A stretch of DNA of 64,000 nucleotides from Glo-17 sp964637835 (lineage in GTDB: Bacteria; Krumholzibacteriota; Krumholzibacteriia; LZORAL124-64-63). Positions 45,110 through 54,011 of the stretch are shown here, in pieces. Under the pieces are notes generated by a model that did not search any database, was not told where the DNA came from, and saw only the letters and a list, made by a program, of their open reading frames with translations. Both the position numbers and the translations under genes were made by a program. The stretch spans positions 20,769 through 84,768 of the forward strand of contig CAZWYF010000011.1 in NCBI GenBank assembly GCA_964637835.1, written 5' to 3'. Each line of letters begins with the position of its first letter. Position 1 is the stretch's first letter.

Positions 45110-46540
45110 ATGCGTCAGGACTCCCCGATCATCCCCCGCATCATGGCGCTGCTCGCGGCCGGACTGGCCACGGGCGCCGCTCTGGCCGGCGCGGCCTGGT
45201 GGCGCCTGGCCCCTGGCGAGCTGCCCCATGCCGGTCCCTGGCCCGGCGCGGCCCTGCCGGCCGGACCGCTCGCCGGGGGCCTGGGCCTGGCGGCCGCCGC
45301 CCTGGCCGCCCTGGCCTGGCGGAGCGGCCGGACCCGCGCCCCGGGCCTGGACGCCGCCACGCTGGCCGGTGCGCTCCTGTGGCCCGCCCTGCCGCTGGCG
45401 GCGGCCTGGCTGGTGCTGCCGGTCGCAGGCCCGCCCACGCTGCGGGTGCTGTGGCTGGCGCCCGTCCTCGCCCTGGGCGCCTGGCTCTGGCACGTGCGGC
45501 CCCGACCGGCGGCCGGACCGCCGCCGGCGCGTCGGCGCGGCCGCACCTGGTGGCTGGGCCACGCCCTGGCCTTCCCCCTGCTCGGTGGCGCCGGCTGGCT
45601 GGCCGGGGGCTTCGCCGACGTCCGGGCGGTGGTGCTCTCGCTGCTGCTCTACCCGCTCTACGCCTGGCTGCAGCTGGTGCTGGTCCTGGGCCTTTCCTGG
45701 CCCCGGCTCCGGCGGCTGGCCGGCCCCCGGCCGCTCCTGGCCGCGATCACCGTCGCGGCGCTCTTCGCCCTGATCCACTGGCCGAACCCGGTCCTCATGG
45801 CGCTCACCGGCCTGGGCATGCTGGTCTGGGCCCGCGAGTTCTACCGGGGACGACCTCTCTGGCAGCTCGCCATCTCCATGGGCCTGCTCGCCACCGTGGT
45901 CGCCCAGGGGCTGCCGGACACCTGGACCGAGCACATGCGCGTCGGGCCCGGCGGCGTCCGGCTGCGCGCGGCGCCCGCCCTGGCGGCGGACGCCCACCAG
46001 GCCACCGCCTCGCTCGCCCCCGGCCCCGCGCGAACGCGGGCCTTCCTGGCCGCCCTCTACCCGGCGACGGTCGGCCGCGAGGCCACGGACGCCGAGCTGG
46101 ATCGCTGGTGGCGGTCGCTATGGCCCTGCCGCCGGGCGGTGCTGGCGTGGCGTTTCTACGTCAGCCCGGAATACGAGCGCAGGTTCGGCGCCCCGGCCGG
46201 CGAGGCGCCGCTTCCCGGCGACGTGCACTGGACCCGCCTGCCGGCCCCCTGGCCGGAGCGCATCGGGACCCGCGCCCGCCCCCTGGACGGGCCGACCCCG
46301 CCGACCCCGGCGGCGGGCGACGGAAAGGGCGCACCGGCGGCCTGGCGCCCGTACCTGGCCCGCCTGTACCGCGAGATCCTGCGACGGGAGCCGGCACCCG
46401 CCGAGCTGGCCGCCTGGTCGCCAGCCCTCAGCCCGCGCCAGCAGCAGCGCCTGGCGGAGGTGCTCCTCGACCAGCGGCGCGACCTGGCCCGGGCCCCCTT
46501 CGATACCCTCGGCTGCGCGGAGATGCTGCTGCACCACTGA
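45110..46540 (+). CDS. Membrane protein with CPBP-protease-like core and DUF4214-like tail
   Basis: A 476-residue protein. About eight membrane segments fill residues 10-270. The last of these resemble a CPBP (Abi) intramembrane protease, with FALIHWPNPVLMALTGLGML and AREFYRG; the EExxxR motif of active enzymes is not seen and the final His motif reads ISMGLL, so it is probably inactive. The soluble tail (about 300-476) holds two copies of a DUF4214-like motif: FLAALYPATVGREATDAELD and YLARLYREILRREPAPAELA. That domain is found in many extracellular proteins. It is divergent from the HDOD gene. Confidence 0.75.
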   Translation: MRQDSPIIPRIMALLAAGLATGAALAGAAWWRLAPGELPHAGPWPGAALPAGPLAGGLGLAAAALAALAWRSGRTRAPGLDAATLAGALLWPALPLAAAWLVLPVAGPPTLRVLWLAPVLALGAWLWHVRPRPAAGPPPARRRGRTWWLGHALAFPLLGGAGWLAGGFADVRAVVLSLLLYPLYAWLQLVLVLGLSWPRLRRLAGPRPLLAAITVAALFALIHWPNPVLMALTGLGMLVWAREFYRGRPLWQLAISMGLLATVVAQGLPDTWTEHMRVGPGGVRLRAAPALAADAHQATASLAPGPARTRAFLAALYPATVGREATDAELDRWWRSLWPCRRAVLAWRFYVSPEYERRFGAPAGEAPLPGDVHWTRLPAPWPERIGTRARPLDGPTPPTPAAGDGKGAPAAWRPYLARLYREILRREPAPAELAAWSPALSPRQQQRLAEVLLDQRRDLARAPFDTLGCAEMLLHH

Positions 46541-46543
46541 CGT

Positions 46544-46568
46544 CCGCCGGCGTTCTCCGCGCCGGCGG
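46544..46568. terminator. hairpin between convergent genes
   Basis: Nine-base arms CCGCCGGCG (46544-46552) and CGCCGGCGG (46560-46568) are exact complements around a seven-base loop. It lies right after the stop at 46540 and could end transcripts from both sides. No T-tract is present. Confidence 0.5.
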
Positions 46569-46637
46569 CGCCCCCTGCGCGCGATGGCCGCCGGAGTGGT
46601 CGCCGATCGCACGGCCAGCGATCCCGGCACAGCGGGT

Positions 46638-48089
46638 TCAGCGGTCGAAGACCCGGTGGTTGTGGAAGGTCCAGTCGCCGGCCCGCACCTCGAGTCCGGG
46701 AATGGTCACCTGGCCGAGTTCACGGCCGTCGGCGCCGGCGAGCTCGAGGCTGACGTCGTGGACGCCCGCGGGCAGCGTCAGCCGCACCAGCTGGACATGC
46801 TCGGGAAGCGTGAGCCAGCCCCGGGTGTCGGCCGTCTCGGTGGCCACGCCCATGACGTTGGCCAGCAGGCCGAGGAACTTGCCCTGCTGCTCGGCTTCCC
46901 GGGTGGCCAGGTACTTGGCCAGGCCCCGCAGGATGGTCTTGAAGAGGATGGTGGGATACTCGGCCTCGAAGGTGATCTGCGCCGTGGCCGCCGGATGGTG
47001 GGCCAGCGCGCCGCTCGCCGTCCGGCCGGCCGCGTGGGCGCGGACACGGCGCACCGGAGACCGTCGCTGCTCCAGCGTGGGCACCGCCACGCTGAGCCAG
47101 TACTCGATATCATGGCCGGCGAACCGCGTGCGACCGGACCGGGCCCGGCCGGCCAGTTCCCAGGCCCAGACGTCATCGTCGTCGTAGGCGTCGGACTCGA
47201 AGATGGGCAGCTGCAGCGAGACCTGCTGGCGCGCCGGCAGGAATCCCACCTCCACCAGCAGGACCAGCTCCCCGGTGCCGGGCGGCCAGCCCGTCGCCGC
47301 CGGGGCGCCGGCCGCGGCGAACACGTCCGGGCAGGCGACCCGGAGCTGATCCAGCTCCGGGCCGAAGCCGAGCCGGTCGCTGACGCGCTGCAGATCCCGC
47401 GCCAGCGACGGCGGGATCTGCAGGCCCAGCAGCCGGAACAGGTCCTGGTAGGCGGTCGCGGCGTTGCGATAGGCCACGAAGGCGTCGTTCAGCGACCCGT
47501 CCCAGTCGTAGAGCATGCCCGAGAAGTAGAGCATGAAGGGGTCGTTCCGGGTGCGCTCCAGATCGTCGGTCTCTCCGCGCGCGATGCCGCTGATGGTGGC
47601 GTCCACGTAACGCGAGAGCATGAGGCTGGTCTTGCGGGCCTCCACCTGGGCGGCCTCGCGATCCCCGAGGTAGATGTAATCGAGGGCGCGGAAGTACGGC
47701 ACCATGGCCAGTTCGTGGGGCCGGGCCCGGTAGCTGATGGCCATGTCGTTGGTGATCAGCGAGAGGGCGCCCTCGCTGATGCTGCGGGCATAGAGTTCCT
47801 CGGCGGTGCGCTCGGCCGCGGCGAGGGCCTCGTTGCTCTCGGCGAAGCGGCCGGCGTAATGCAGGAGCAGTCCCTGCTCGAGGTAGGCCAGCAGGACGTC
47901 CTTGCCGCCGGTCTTGTCGGCCACCGTGGCGAGGGCCGCGTCGTACTCGCCGGCCACCAGCTGCGGCCGCAGGTCCGCCAGCTTGCTCGAGTAGGTGGCG
48001 CAACCGGAGAGCGCGCCCGCCGCCGCCACGAGGACCAGGGCCCTCGCGAGGGACCGCGGACGGGGCGCGAGACGCTGCCGCTGCTGCAC
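46638..48089 (-). CDS. COG3014-type lipoprotein
   Basis: A 483-residue lipoprotein with lipobox GALSGC (Cys29 or so). The N-terminal half is helical and repeat-like (GEYDAALATVADKTGGKDVL; EQGLLLHYAGRFAESNEALA; YFRALDYIYLGDREAAQVEA), with the conserved FMLYFSGMLYD. The C-terminal half is beta-rich. This is the layout of COG3014 proteins, which in many Gram-negative bacteria sit next to LpoB and LPP20 lipoproteins, as here with an LpoB-like gene 10 bases upstream. A role in envelope or peptidoglycan-synthase control is inferred from that company. Confidence 0.85.
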   Translation of the reverse strand: MQQRQRLAPRPRSLARALVLVAAAGALSGCATYSSKLADLRPQLVAGEYDAALATVADKTGGKDVLLAYLEQGLLLHYAGRFAESNEALAAAERTAEELYARSISEGALSLITNDMAISYRARPHELAMVPYFRALDYIYLGDREAAQVEARKTSLMLSRYVDATISGIARGETDDLERTRNDPFMLYFSGMLYDWDGSLNDAFVAYRNAATAYQDLFRLLGLQIPPSLARDLQRVSDRLGFGPELDQLRVACPDVFAAAGAPAATGWPPGTGELVLLVEVGFLPARQQVSLQLPIFESDAYDDDDVWAWELAGRARSGRTRFAGHDIEYWLSVAVPTLEQRRSPVRRVRAHAAGRTASGALAHHPAATAQITFEAEYPTILFKTILRGLAKYLATREAEQQGKFLGLLANVMGVATETADTRGWLTLPEHVQLVRLTLPAGVHDVSLELAGADGRELGQVTIPGLEVRAGDWTFHNHRVFDR

Positions 48090-48099
48090 GCCGCTTCTC

Positions 48100-48702
48100 C
48101 TAGCCGCGGTACTTCTTGTTGCTGATCACCTTCTTGGTCTTGGTCTGCCCGGCCCAGACCTTCAGGTTGCTCTCCAGATCCACCAGATAGGTGTCGGACT
48201 GGTAGAACTTGACCTGGGTCTTGCCCTCCTGGTCCACCAGGGTGTTCAGCTCGCCCAGCAGCATGTAGTCCGCGCCGTGCTCCCGGCCCCAGGCCGCCAT
48301 GGTCTCCTGGCTGGCGAAGTCCTGCTGCTCGGCCCGCTCCTGGCGGATCTGCTCGCGCTCCTCGGGACTGGCGACCACCAGCACGCGGCCGCTGTTGATG
48401 AAGGCGCGCTCCAGGTCGGCCGTGAGCGTCTTCATGGGGATGTGCTCGACGGTCTTGTTGCGGATCACGCCCACGATCACCGCCGGCTTGTTGCCGGTGG
48501 CCTCGACGTGATTCTCCACCCAGGCCGCCGTGGTGATCTGCGACACCAGGTCGCCGGCCACGTTCTGGCTGTCGATGTCGTTCCAGTTGCCGCTCAGGTC
48601 GATCTGCTCGCCGGAGTCGACGCGGGTGACGGTCTTGCCGCCGCAGCCGGCCAGGGCCAGGGCCAGCAGCAGGACGAGGGCGAGGGGCAGGCGGGTACGC
48701 AT
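48100..48702 (-). CDS. LpoB-like lipoprotein (penicillin-binding-protein activator type)
   Basis: A 200-residue lipoprotein; ATG 48702 has AGGAG about 9 bases upstream, and lipobox LALAGC puts the lipidated Cys at about 19. The core matches LpoB: SGNWNDIDSQNVAGDLVSQI, AVIVGVIRNKTVEHI, DLERAFINSGRVLVVAS and GADYMLLGELN. In E. coli LpoB spans the periplasm to activate the peptidoglycan synthase PBP1B, and the family is widespread in other phyla with unproven function. It precedes the COG3014 gene (10 bases apart) and is probably its operon partner. Confidence 0.88.
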   Translation of the reverse strand: MRTRLPLALVLLLALALAGCGGKTVTRVDSGEQIDLSGNWNDIDSQNVAGDLVSQITTAAWVENHVEATGNKPAVIVGVIRNKTVEHIPMKTLTADLERAFINSGRVLVVASPEEREQIRQERAEQQDFASQETMAAWGREHGADYMLLGELNTLVDQEGKTQVKFYQSDTYLVDLESNLKVWAGQTKTKKVISNKKYRG

Positions 48703-48836
48703 GGATTCGACACTCCTGGGTACTGGGCCGGGCGCGGCCATGGATACGTCGGCGCGTGGCCCGGGGCCGAGGACGCGGGACCACGCGGGAAACGGGTGTC
48801 CAGTCCCGGAACATTCTGCCCATCGCCGGGGTTCCG

Positions 48837-49250
48837 TCAAGCCTCGACCGGGTCGTCGGGCAACGCCGGCCGCACCTTGAGGACGGTCTCCCGGCGCACC
48901 CGGACCGTTCCCGGGGGCGCTCCGCGGGCCTTCGAGACGTACCGCGCGCGGGTGGCCGTGACGGCCACCTGCCGGGCCTCGCGTTTCTTGCAGTGCCAGG
49001 CGGCCACCGCGGCGGCCGCCTTGACGGTCTCGCGGTCCGGCTCCTCGCCGGCCGGCACCCGCAGGACCACGTGGCTGCCGGGCAGACCCCGGACGTGGAA
49101 CCACCAGTCGTTGGGACGCGCCAGCCCGAGGCTGAGCAGCTCGTTGTCGCGGTCGGTGCGGCCGGCCAGGACCTGCCAGCCGCCGGGCAACGTGTACTCG
49201 TGGAGCCGGGCACGAGGCCCGCGATGGCGCTCCTCGGACGTGGGAGGCAT
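48837..49250 (-). CDS. Stand-alone NFACT-R (DUF814) domain protein
   Basis: A 137-residue protein. ATG 49250 is chosen because protein-like sequence begins there; upstream codons are not conserved-looking. It consists only of the NFACT-R domain: LPGGWQVLAGRTDRDNELLS, RPNDWWFHVRGLPGSHVVLR, then the basic stretch WHCKKREARQVAVTATRARYV and a C-terminal PPGTVRVRRETVLKV. In RqcH and NEMF this domain is preceded by NFACT-N and helical parts that bind the stalled 50S subunit; none of these is present. RNA binding is likely, and a role in ribosome rescue only possible. Confidence 0.85.
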   Translation of the reverse strand: MPPTSEERHRGPRARLHEYTLPGGWQVLAGRTDRDNELLSLGLARPNDWWFHVRGLPGSHVVLRVPAGEEPDRETVKAAAAVAAWHCKKREARQVAVTATRARYVSKARGAPPGTVRVRRETVLKVRPALPDDPVEA

Positions 49251-49324
49251 GGCATCGCTCCTGGTCGCGGTCCACGGGACCGGGATGGCCGCCACCCCGG
49301 AAAACCGGGAACCCGGGCGGCGGG

Positions 49325-49354
49325 TTGCTGTACATTGGCCGTTCACCCTATGTT
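49325..49354 (+). promoter_or_regulatory. possible promoter of the GldA/F/G-like operon
   Basis: TTGCTG (49325-49330), an 18-base spacer and TATGTT (49349-49354), about 93 bases before the ATG at 49447. Both boxes are moderate matches. Confidence 0.35.
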
Positions 49355-49446
49355 ATGCGGCCGGATCCGGAGCGCCAGCGCTCCGGAAGCGTCCGATCTT
49401 CGTCCGCTTTCGCCGTCAGACCACAGACCCAAGGAGAGCTTCGCCG

Positions 49447-50403
49447 ATGATCGAAGTGCGCGACGTCACGAAGCGCTACGGGACCACGGTGGCGCTGGAC
49501 CGCGTGTCGTTCCAGGTCGAGCAAGGCAGGATCCTCGGCTTTCTCGGCCCCAACGGCGCCGGCAAGAGCACCGCCATGAAGATCATCACCACGTTCCTCG
49601 CGCCGGATTCCGGCCGGGTGTCCGTCGGTGGGATCGACGTCCTGGAGCAACCCCTGGCCGTCCGCGGCCGGATCGGCTACCTGCCGGAGAACGTCCCCCT
49701 GTACCACGACATGATCGTGGACGAGTACCTCGAGTTCGTGGGCCGCGCCCGCGGACTGGATGGCTCCCGCCTCCGGCAGCGCTTCGAGTTCTGCGTGGAG
49801 GCCTGTGGCCTGCAGGGCGAGCTGAAGAAGCACATCGGCGAGCTCTCCAAGGGCTACCGCCAGCGCACCGGCCTCGCCCAGGCCCTGATCCACGACCCCG
49901 ACATCCTCATCCTCGACGAGCCCACCAGCGGCCTCGACCCCCTGCAGATCATCGAGATCCGGCAGCTCATCTCCCGGCTCGCCGGCGAGAAGACGGTGAT
50001 CTTCTCCACGCACATCCTGCAGGAGGTGGGGCCGGTCACCGACCGCGTGGTGATCATCAACGAGGGCCAGGTGGTGGCCGACGGCCTGGTCGGCGAGCTC
50101 ACCGAGCAGGCCATGGGCGACAACCGCGTCTTCGTGGGCGTGCGTCGTCCCGCCGCCGAGGTGGAGCCCGCCCTGCGGCAGCTGGCCCAGCTCAGCGAAC
50201 TGCGGACCCTGACGGCCGCCGACCAGGCGGTCTGCCGCTTCGAGCTGCGCGCCCCCTTCCGCCACGACCTCGTCGGCGCGGTGGCCGAGCTGGCCGGAGC
50301 CCGCGGCTGGGCCCTGGACGAGCTGCACGAGTCCCGCTACTCCCTCGAGGACACCTTCATCGCCCTGACCCGCGCCAGCGGCGCGAAGCGGGAGGTGGCC
50401 TGA
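49447..50403 (+). CDS. ABC transporter ATPase, GldA-like
   Basis: A 318-residue ATPase with Walker A GPNGAGKS, signature LSKGYRQR and Walker B ILILDEPTSGLD. AAGGAG lies ten bases before the ATG. The C-terminal 90 residues are a variable domain. It is the first gene of a four-gene unit with a six-helix permease, a GldG-like protein and a DUF4340 protein, an arrangement found in Bacteroidetes gliding loci and more widely in other phyla. The substrate of such exporters is not known; the link to gliding here is not shown. Confidence 0.92.
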   Translation: MIEVRDVTKRYGTTVALDRVSFQVEQGRILGFLGPNGAGKSTAMKIITTFLAPDSGRVSVGGIDVLEQPLAVRGRIGYLPENVPLYHDMIVDEYLEFVGRARGLDGSRLRQRFEFCVEACGLQGELKKHIGELSKGYRQRTGLAQALIHDPDILILDEPTSGLDPLQIIEIRQLISRLAGEKTVIFSTHILQEVGPVTDRVVIINEGQVVADGLVGELTEQAMGDNRVFVGVRRPAAEVEPALRQLAQLSELRTLTAADQAVCRFELRAPFRHDLVGAVAELAGARGWALDELHESRYSLEDTFIALTRASGAKREVA

Positions 50404-50404
50404 C

Positions 50405-51130
50405 ATGCACAGCATCGGTGTGATCTTCCGGCGTGAGTTCGCCGCCTACTTCAACAGTCCCATCGCCTACATCTTCATCATCGTCTTCCTGCTGCTGACC
50501 AGCGTGCTGTTCATGCTCAACTTCTTCCTGGTGGGCCAGGCGAGCATGATGGGCTACTTCGGCACGCTGCCGCTGCTGCTGGTCTTCTTCATCCCCGCCG
50601 TGAGCATGCGCCTGTGGGCCGAGGACCGGCGCCAGGGAACCTTCGAGCTGCTGATGACCCTGCCCATGCAGCCGCATCAGGTGATGCTCGGCAAGTACCT
50701 GGCCGCGCTGGCGTTCTTCGCCGTCGCCCTGGCCGGCTCGCTGCCCATCCCCATCATGCTCAACGTCCTGGGCAATCCGGACAACGGCGTCCTGATCAGC
50801 GGCTACCTGGGCTCCCTGCTCATGGGCGCGGTCTACCTCAGCGTGGGCATCTTCACCAGCGGCCTGATGCGCGACCAGATCTCCGCCTTCATCCTCGGCG
50901 TGATGGCCTGCGTGATCATGTGGCTGCTGGGCCAGCCCAACACCGCCGCGGTGATCGACGGCTGGCTCGCCGGCCTCGGCAGCATGCTGCAGCAGTACCT
51001 CGGCATGACCTCCCACTTCGAGCCCATGACCCAGGGCGTGATCGCCCTCGGTGACGTGGTCTATTTCCTGGCGCTGTCGGGGCTCTTCCTGGTGCTCAAC
51101 GCGCTCTGGCTGGAAGGGAGGAAGTACTGA
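50405..51130 (+). CDS. ABC transporter permease, GldF-like
   Basis: A 241-residue membrane protein with six hydrophobic segments and the ABC-2 plan. It has FRREFAAYFNSPIAYIFII near the N-terminus, SMRLWAEDRRQGTFELLMTLP after helix 2 and GLMRDQISAFILGVMACVI later. It starts one base after the ATPase stop and its own stop overlaps the next ATG by one base (TGATG), so translation of the unit is coupled. It forms the channel with the ATPase and the GldG-like subunit. Confidence 0.92.
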   Translation: MHSIGVIFRREFAAYFNSPIAYIFIIVFLLLTSVLFMLNFFLVGQASMMGYFGTLPLLLVFFIPAVSMRLWAEDRRQGTFELLMTLPMQPHQVMLGKYLAALAFFAVALAGSLPIPIMLNVLGNPDNGVLISGYLGSLLMGAVYLSVGIFTSGLMRDQISAFILGVMACVIMWLLGQPNTAAVIDGWLAGLGSMLQQYLGMTSHFEPMTQGVIALGDVVYFLALSGLFLVLNALWLEGRKY

Positions 51131-52884
51131 TGAGCGACAAGCGACGCAGCTTCCGGCTCACCTTCGCCGTGGCCACCGTGCTGCTGGCCGCCATCGCGAT
51201 CTTCCTGGTGGCGGTGATGAGCGACATCCGCGGCGCCCGCATCGACATGACCGAGGACCAGCTCTTCACCATGTCTCCGGCCGCGGTGACCATCCTCGAG
51301 GAGCTGCAGGTCCCGGTGCAGGTGCGCCTGTACATCACTCCCGAGGAGCGCATGCCCACCGAGCTGAAGGATCTCGAGCGACGGCTCACCGAGCAGCTCC
51401 GCAACTACGAGGCCGTCTCCGGCGGCAAGCTCGCGTTCTCCGTGCACAATCCGCAGGACGACGAGGAGATGCAGGAGGAGCTGGCCCAGAAGGGGATCCA
51501 GCCCTTCCAGGTGCAGTCGGTGGAGAAGGACGAGATCGGCCTCAAGCTGATCTGGAGCGCCATGACCATCGCCTACAAGGACCGGCCCGAGGAGGTGATC
51601 CCGCGGGTGCTGCCCCAGAGCCTGGCCAACCTGGAGACCCTGGTGATCGGACCGGTGCATCGGCTGACCCGTGAGCGCGATCCCAGGGTGGCCCTCTATG
51701 CGCCGAAGCGAGAGACCGACCCCCAGCTCGCGGCCATGTACCTGCAACAGGGCATGCAGCCGCCCGAGCCGCAGGAGCAGTTCAGCATGGTCCAGGAGCT
51801 GCTGGAGCAGGAGCACTACACGGTGCAGCCGATCCAGCTGACCGAGGACGACCCCATCCCCGACGACGCCGACGCCCTGGTGGTCATGGGCCCCCGCGAC
51901 CTGGCCCCGCGCCAGGCCTGGGAGATCAACCGCGCCCTGAGCAACGGCCTGCCCGTGCTCATGGCCGTGCAGTCCCACGAGTACGGCTACCAGCCATCTC
52001 CCCGTGGCGGCTGGACCATCACCGGCAACGCCATCGACACCGGCCTCGACCCCCTGCTCGGCGGCCTGGGCCTGACGGTGGTCGCCGACCATCTGCTCGA
52101 CCAGAACAACCAGATCCTCGAGATGCCGCGCGAGGTGAACCTGGGCGGCATGCGCATGCAGGTGCGCGAGCCCGTGGAGGCGCCGGTCCAGATCCTGGTG
52201 ACCCAGGACCAGATGAACCAGGACCAGCCGGTGACCAACCACATCGCCCAGCTGCTGTACCTCTGGGGCACGCCCGTGCAGCTCGACGCCGCCGTGCTCG
52301 CCGAGCACGGCCTGCAGGCCGAGACGCTCATGACCTCCAGCGAGCGGTCCTGGCTGGCCGACTTCGGCGGCGGCATGCTCTCCGCCACCCAGATCGATCC
52401 GGGGGGCAAGGAGATGACGGGCCCCCACCCGCTGGCCGTGCTGGTGGGCGGCGAGTTCCCCGACGCCTTCGCCGGCGAGGCGCCGCCCGCCTGGCCCGGC
52501 GGCGAGGACGCGTCCGCCGCGGCGGACGCCGCCGACCCCGCCGGACCGACGTCGTTCACGCCGTTGACGCCCGCGCCGGCCGAGCTGCTGGTGATCGGTT
52601 GCGCCAAGATGTTCGACGACAACGTCATGCAGGCGGCTCAGAACGCCCTGCTGCTGCTCAATGGCGTGGATTACCTCGCCGGGAGCAAGGAGCTGCTGAC
52701 CATCCGCAGCAAGCAGCTCACCCGGCGGACCATCCGGCCGGTCCCCGCCGGGGAGAAGCTGGTCTGGCAGGTGCTGGTGGTGGCCCTGATGCCCGCAGCG
52801 TTCGTGGCCCTCGGCATCCTGCGCACGGCGCAGCGGCGCCGGGAGGCTCGACAGGATCAGCGCCGGCAGCGCGCCGGCGCCTGA
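51130..52884 (+). CDS. GldG-like ABC transporter auxiliary protein
   Basis: A 584-residue protein anchored by one membrane helix at each end (about 10-30 and 540-560). The large extracytoplasmic part (about 35-530) begins with DMTEDQLFTMSPAAVTILEE, typical of the GldG family, and has the conserved VVMGPRDLAPRQAWEINRAL near the middle. A low-complexity Ala/Asp/Pro stretch (about 455-480) precedes the last part. The C-terminal tail is Arg/Gln-rich. It belongs to the same unit as the ATPase and permease, and is probably the partner subunit on the outside of the membrane. Confidence 0.9.
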   Translation: MSDKRRSFRLTFAVATVLLAAIAIFLVAVMSDIRGARIDMTEDQLFTMSPAAVTILEELQVPVQVRLYITPEERMPTELKDLERRLTEQLRNYEAVSGGKLAFSVHNPQDDEEMQEELAQKGIQPFQVQSVEKDEIGLKLIWSAMTIAYKDRPEEVIPRVLPQSLANLETLVIGPVHRLTRERDPRVALYAPKRETDPQLAAMYLQQGMQPPEPQEQFSMVQELLEQEHYTVQPIQLTEDDPIPDDADALVVMGPRDLAPRQAWEINRALSNGLPVLMAVQSHEYGYQPSPRGGWTITGNAIDTGLDPLLGGLGLTVVADHLLDQNNQILEMPREVNLGGMRMQVREPVEAPVQILVTQDQMNQDQPVTNHIAQLLYLWGTPVQLDAAVLAEHGLQAETLMTSSERSWLADFGGGMLSATQIDPGGKEMTGPHPLAVLVGGEFPDAFAGEAPPAWPGGEDASAAADAADPAGPTSFTPLTPAPAELLVIGCAKMFDDNVMQAAQNALLLLNGVDYLAGSKELLTIRSKQLTRRTIRPVPAGEKLVWQVLVVALMPAAFVALGILRTAQRRREARQDQRRQRAGA

Positions 52885-52896
52885 GAGGAGGTCACG

Positions 52897-53943
52897 ATGC
52901 TCAAGCGCAAGAATCTGCTGCTGCTCGCCGGCGTCCTGCTGGTCCTGGTCGTGGTCTCGGTGCTGCAGGAACGCAGCCACGAGCAGGCCACCAGCCGCGC
53001 CAGCAGCGAGGTCCTGCTACCCGGCACGTTCGCCAGCGCCGACCTCGACCGGCTGGTCCTCGCTCACGGCGGCGAGACCGCCGTGGAGATGGTCGCCGGA
53101 CCCGACGGCTGGCGCCTGGCCAGCGCCTGGAACGCCCGGATGAACGAGCAGCGCCTCGATGGCCTGCTGAGGTCGCTGAGCGGGTTGCGCGGCGAGTTCC
53201 GCAGCGATGCCGCCGCCGTGGTGCCGGATTACGGCTTCACCGACTCGACCACCATCACCATCACCGGCCACGATGCCGGCGGCGAGGTCCTGGCCATCGA
53301 GGTGGGCGGCAAGCCCGAGGGCGGGCAGGGCAACTTCGTCAAGCGCCCCGGCTCGGACACCGTCTACCTCACGCAGACCAACCTGCTGAGCAACCTGGGT
53401 CTGTGGACCGGGCCGGAGAGGCCGAGTTCGCGCCACTTCCTGGACCTGCAGGCCCTGCGCGAGGATGAGGCCGACATCGAGGCGATCACCCTCGCCACGC
53501 CCGACGGCACCCTGCGCCTGGTCAAGGAATTCGCCATGGTGGAGCCGGCCCCCGACGACACCGCTCGCAGCGAGCCCTACGAGGATCGCGACACCTGGGA
53601 GTGGCGTCTGGAGGACGGCGACGGCGACCTGGTCGGCATGGCGGTCAAGACCCGGGCCGATGCGGTGCTCGGCGCCGCCACCAGCCTGCGCGCCCAGGAC
53701 GTGGCCGACCCCACCGTGGATCTGGCCAGCTATGGCCTCGAGCCGCCGGCGCGCACGGCGACCCTCCTGGCGGCCGACGGCACCGAGACCGTGATCCGCC
53801 TGGGCGACGAACGCGCGGCCGAGGGCGAGGCCCCCGGCGGCTTCTACACCCGGGTGGGCGACGACCCCACCATCTGGGTGCTCGGTACCTTCAACGCCGA
53901 CAACATCTTCAAGAGCCGGGAGGATCTGCTGCCCGAGGAGTGA
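52897..53943 (+). CDS. DUF4340 protein
   Basis: A 348-residue protein with one N-terminal membrane helix (about 4-22) and a long beta-rich exported part. AGGAGG precedes the ATG. The core has the DUF4340 plan of repeated short strands: VEMVAGPDGWRLASAWNARM, the loop around DYGFTDSTTITITG, LAIEVGGKPEGG and a second similar domain ending PTIWVLGTFNADNIF. Members nearly always end a GldA/F/G-like operon, as here. The function is unknown; it may bind the exported substrate. Confidence 0.88.
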   Translation: MLKRKNLLLLAGVLLVLVVVSVLQERSHEQATSRASSEVLLPGTFASADLDRLVLAHGGETAVEMVAGPDGWRLASAWNARMNEQRLDGLLRSLSGLRGEFRSDAAAVVPDYGFTDSTTITITGHDAGGEVLAIEVGGKPEGGQGNFVKRPGSDTVYLTQTNLLSNLGLWTGPERPSSRHFLDLQALREDEADIEAITLATPDGTLRLVKEFAMVEPAPDDTARSEPYEDRDTWEWRLEDGDGDLVGMAVKTRADAVLGAATSLRAQDVADPTVDLASYGLEPPARTATLLAADGTETVIRLGDERAAEGEAPGGFYTRVGDDPTIWVLGTFNADNIFKSREDLLPEE

Positions 53944-53975
53944 TCCGGCGGCCGGTCTCGCCGAGCTGCCACCCT

Positions 53976-54001
53976 GCGGCCCCCTCGCCCGAGGGGGCCG
54001 C
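53976..54001. terminator. hairpin between convergent ABC operons
   Basis: Eleven-base arms GCGGCCCCCTC (53976-53986) and GAGGGGGCCGC (53991-54001) are perfect complements around a four-base loop. It lies 33 bases after the DUF4340 stop and 11 before the stop at 54012, so it can serve both operons. No T-tract. Confidence 0.6.
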
Positions 54002-54011
54002 GCTGCGCAGG

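Noticed and set aside
51061..52980. Long minus-strand open frame opposite the GldG-like gene
   Set aside because: Leu/His/Gly-rich antisense pattern without family motifs; the plus-strand gene has membrane helices and GldG marks.
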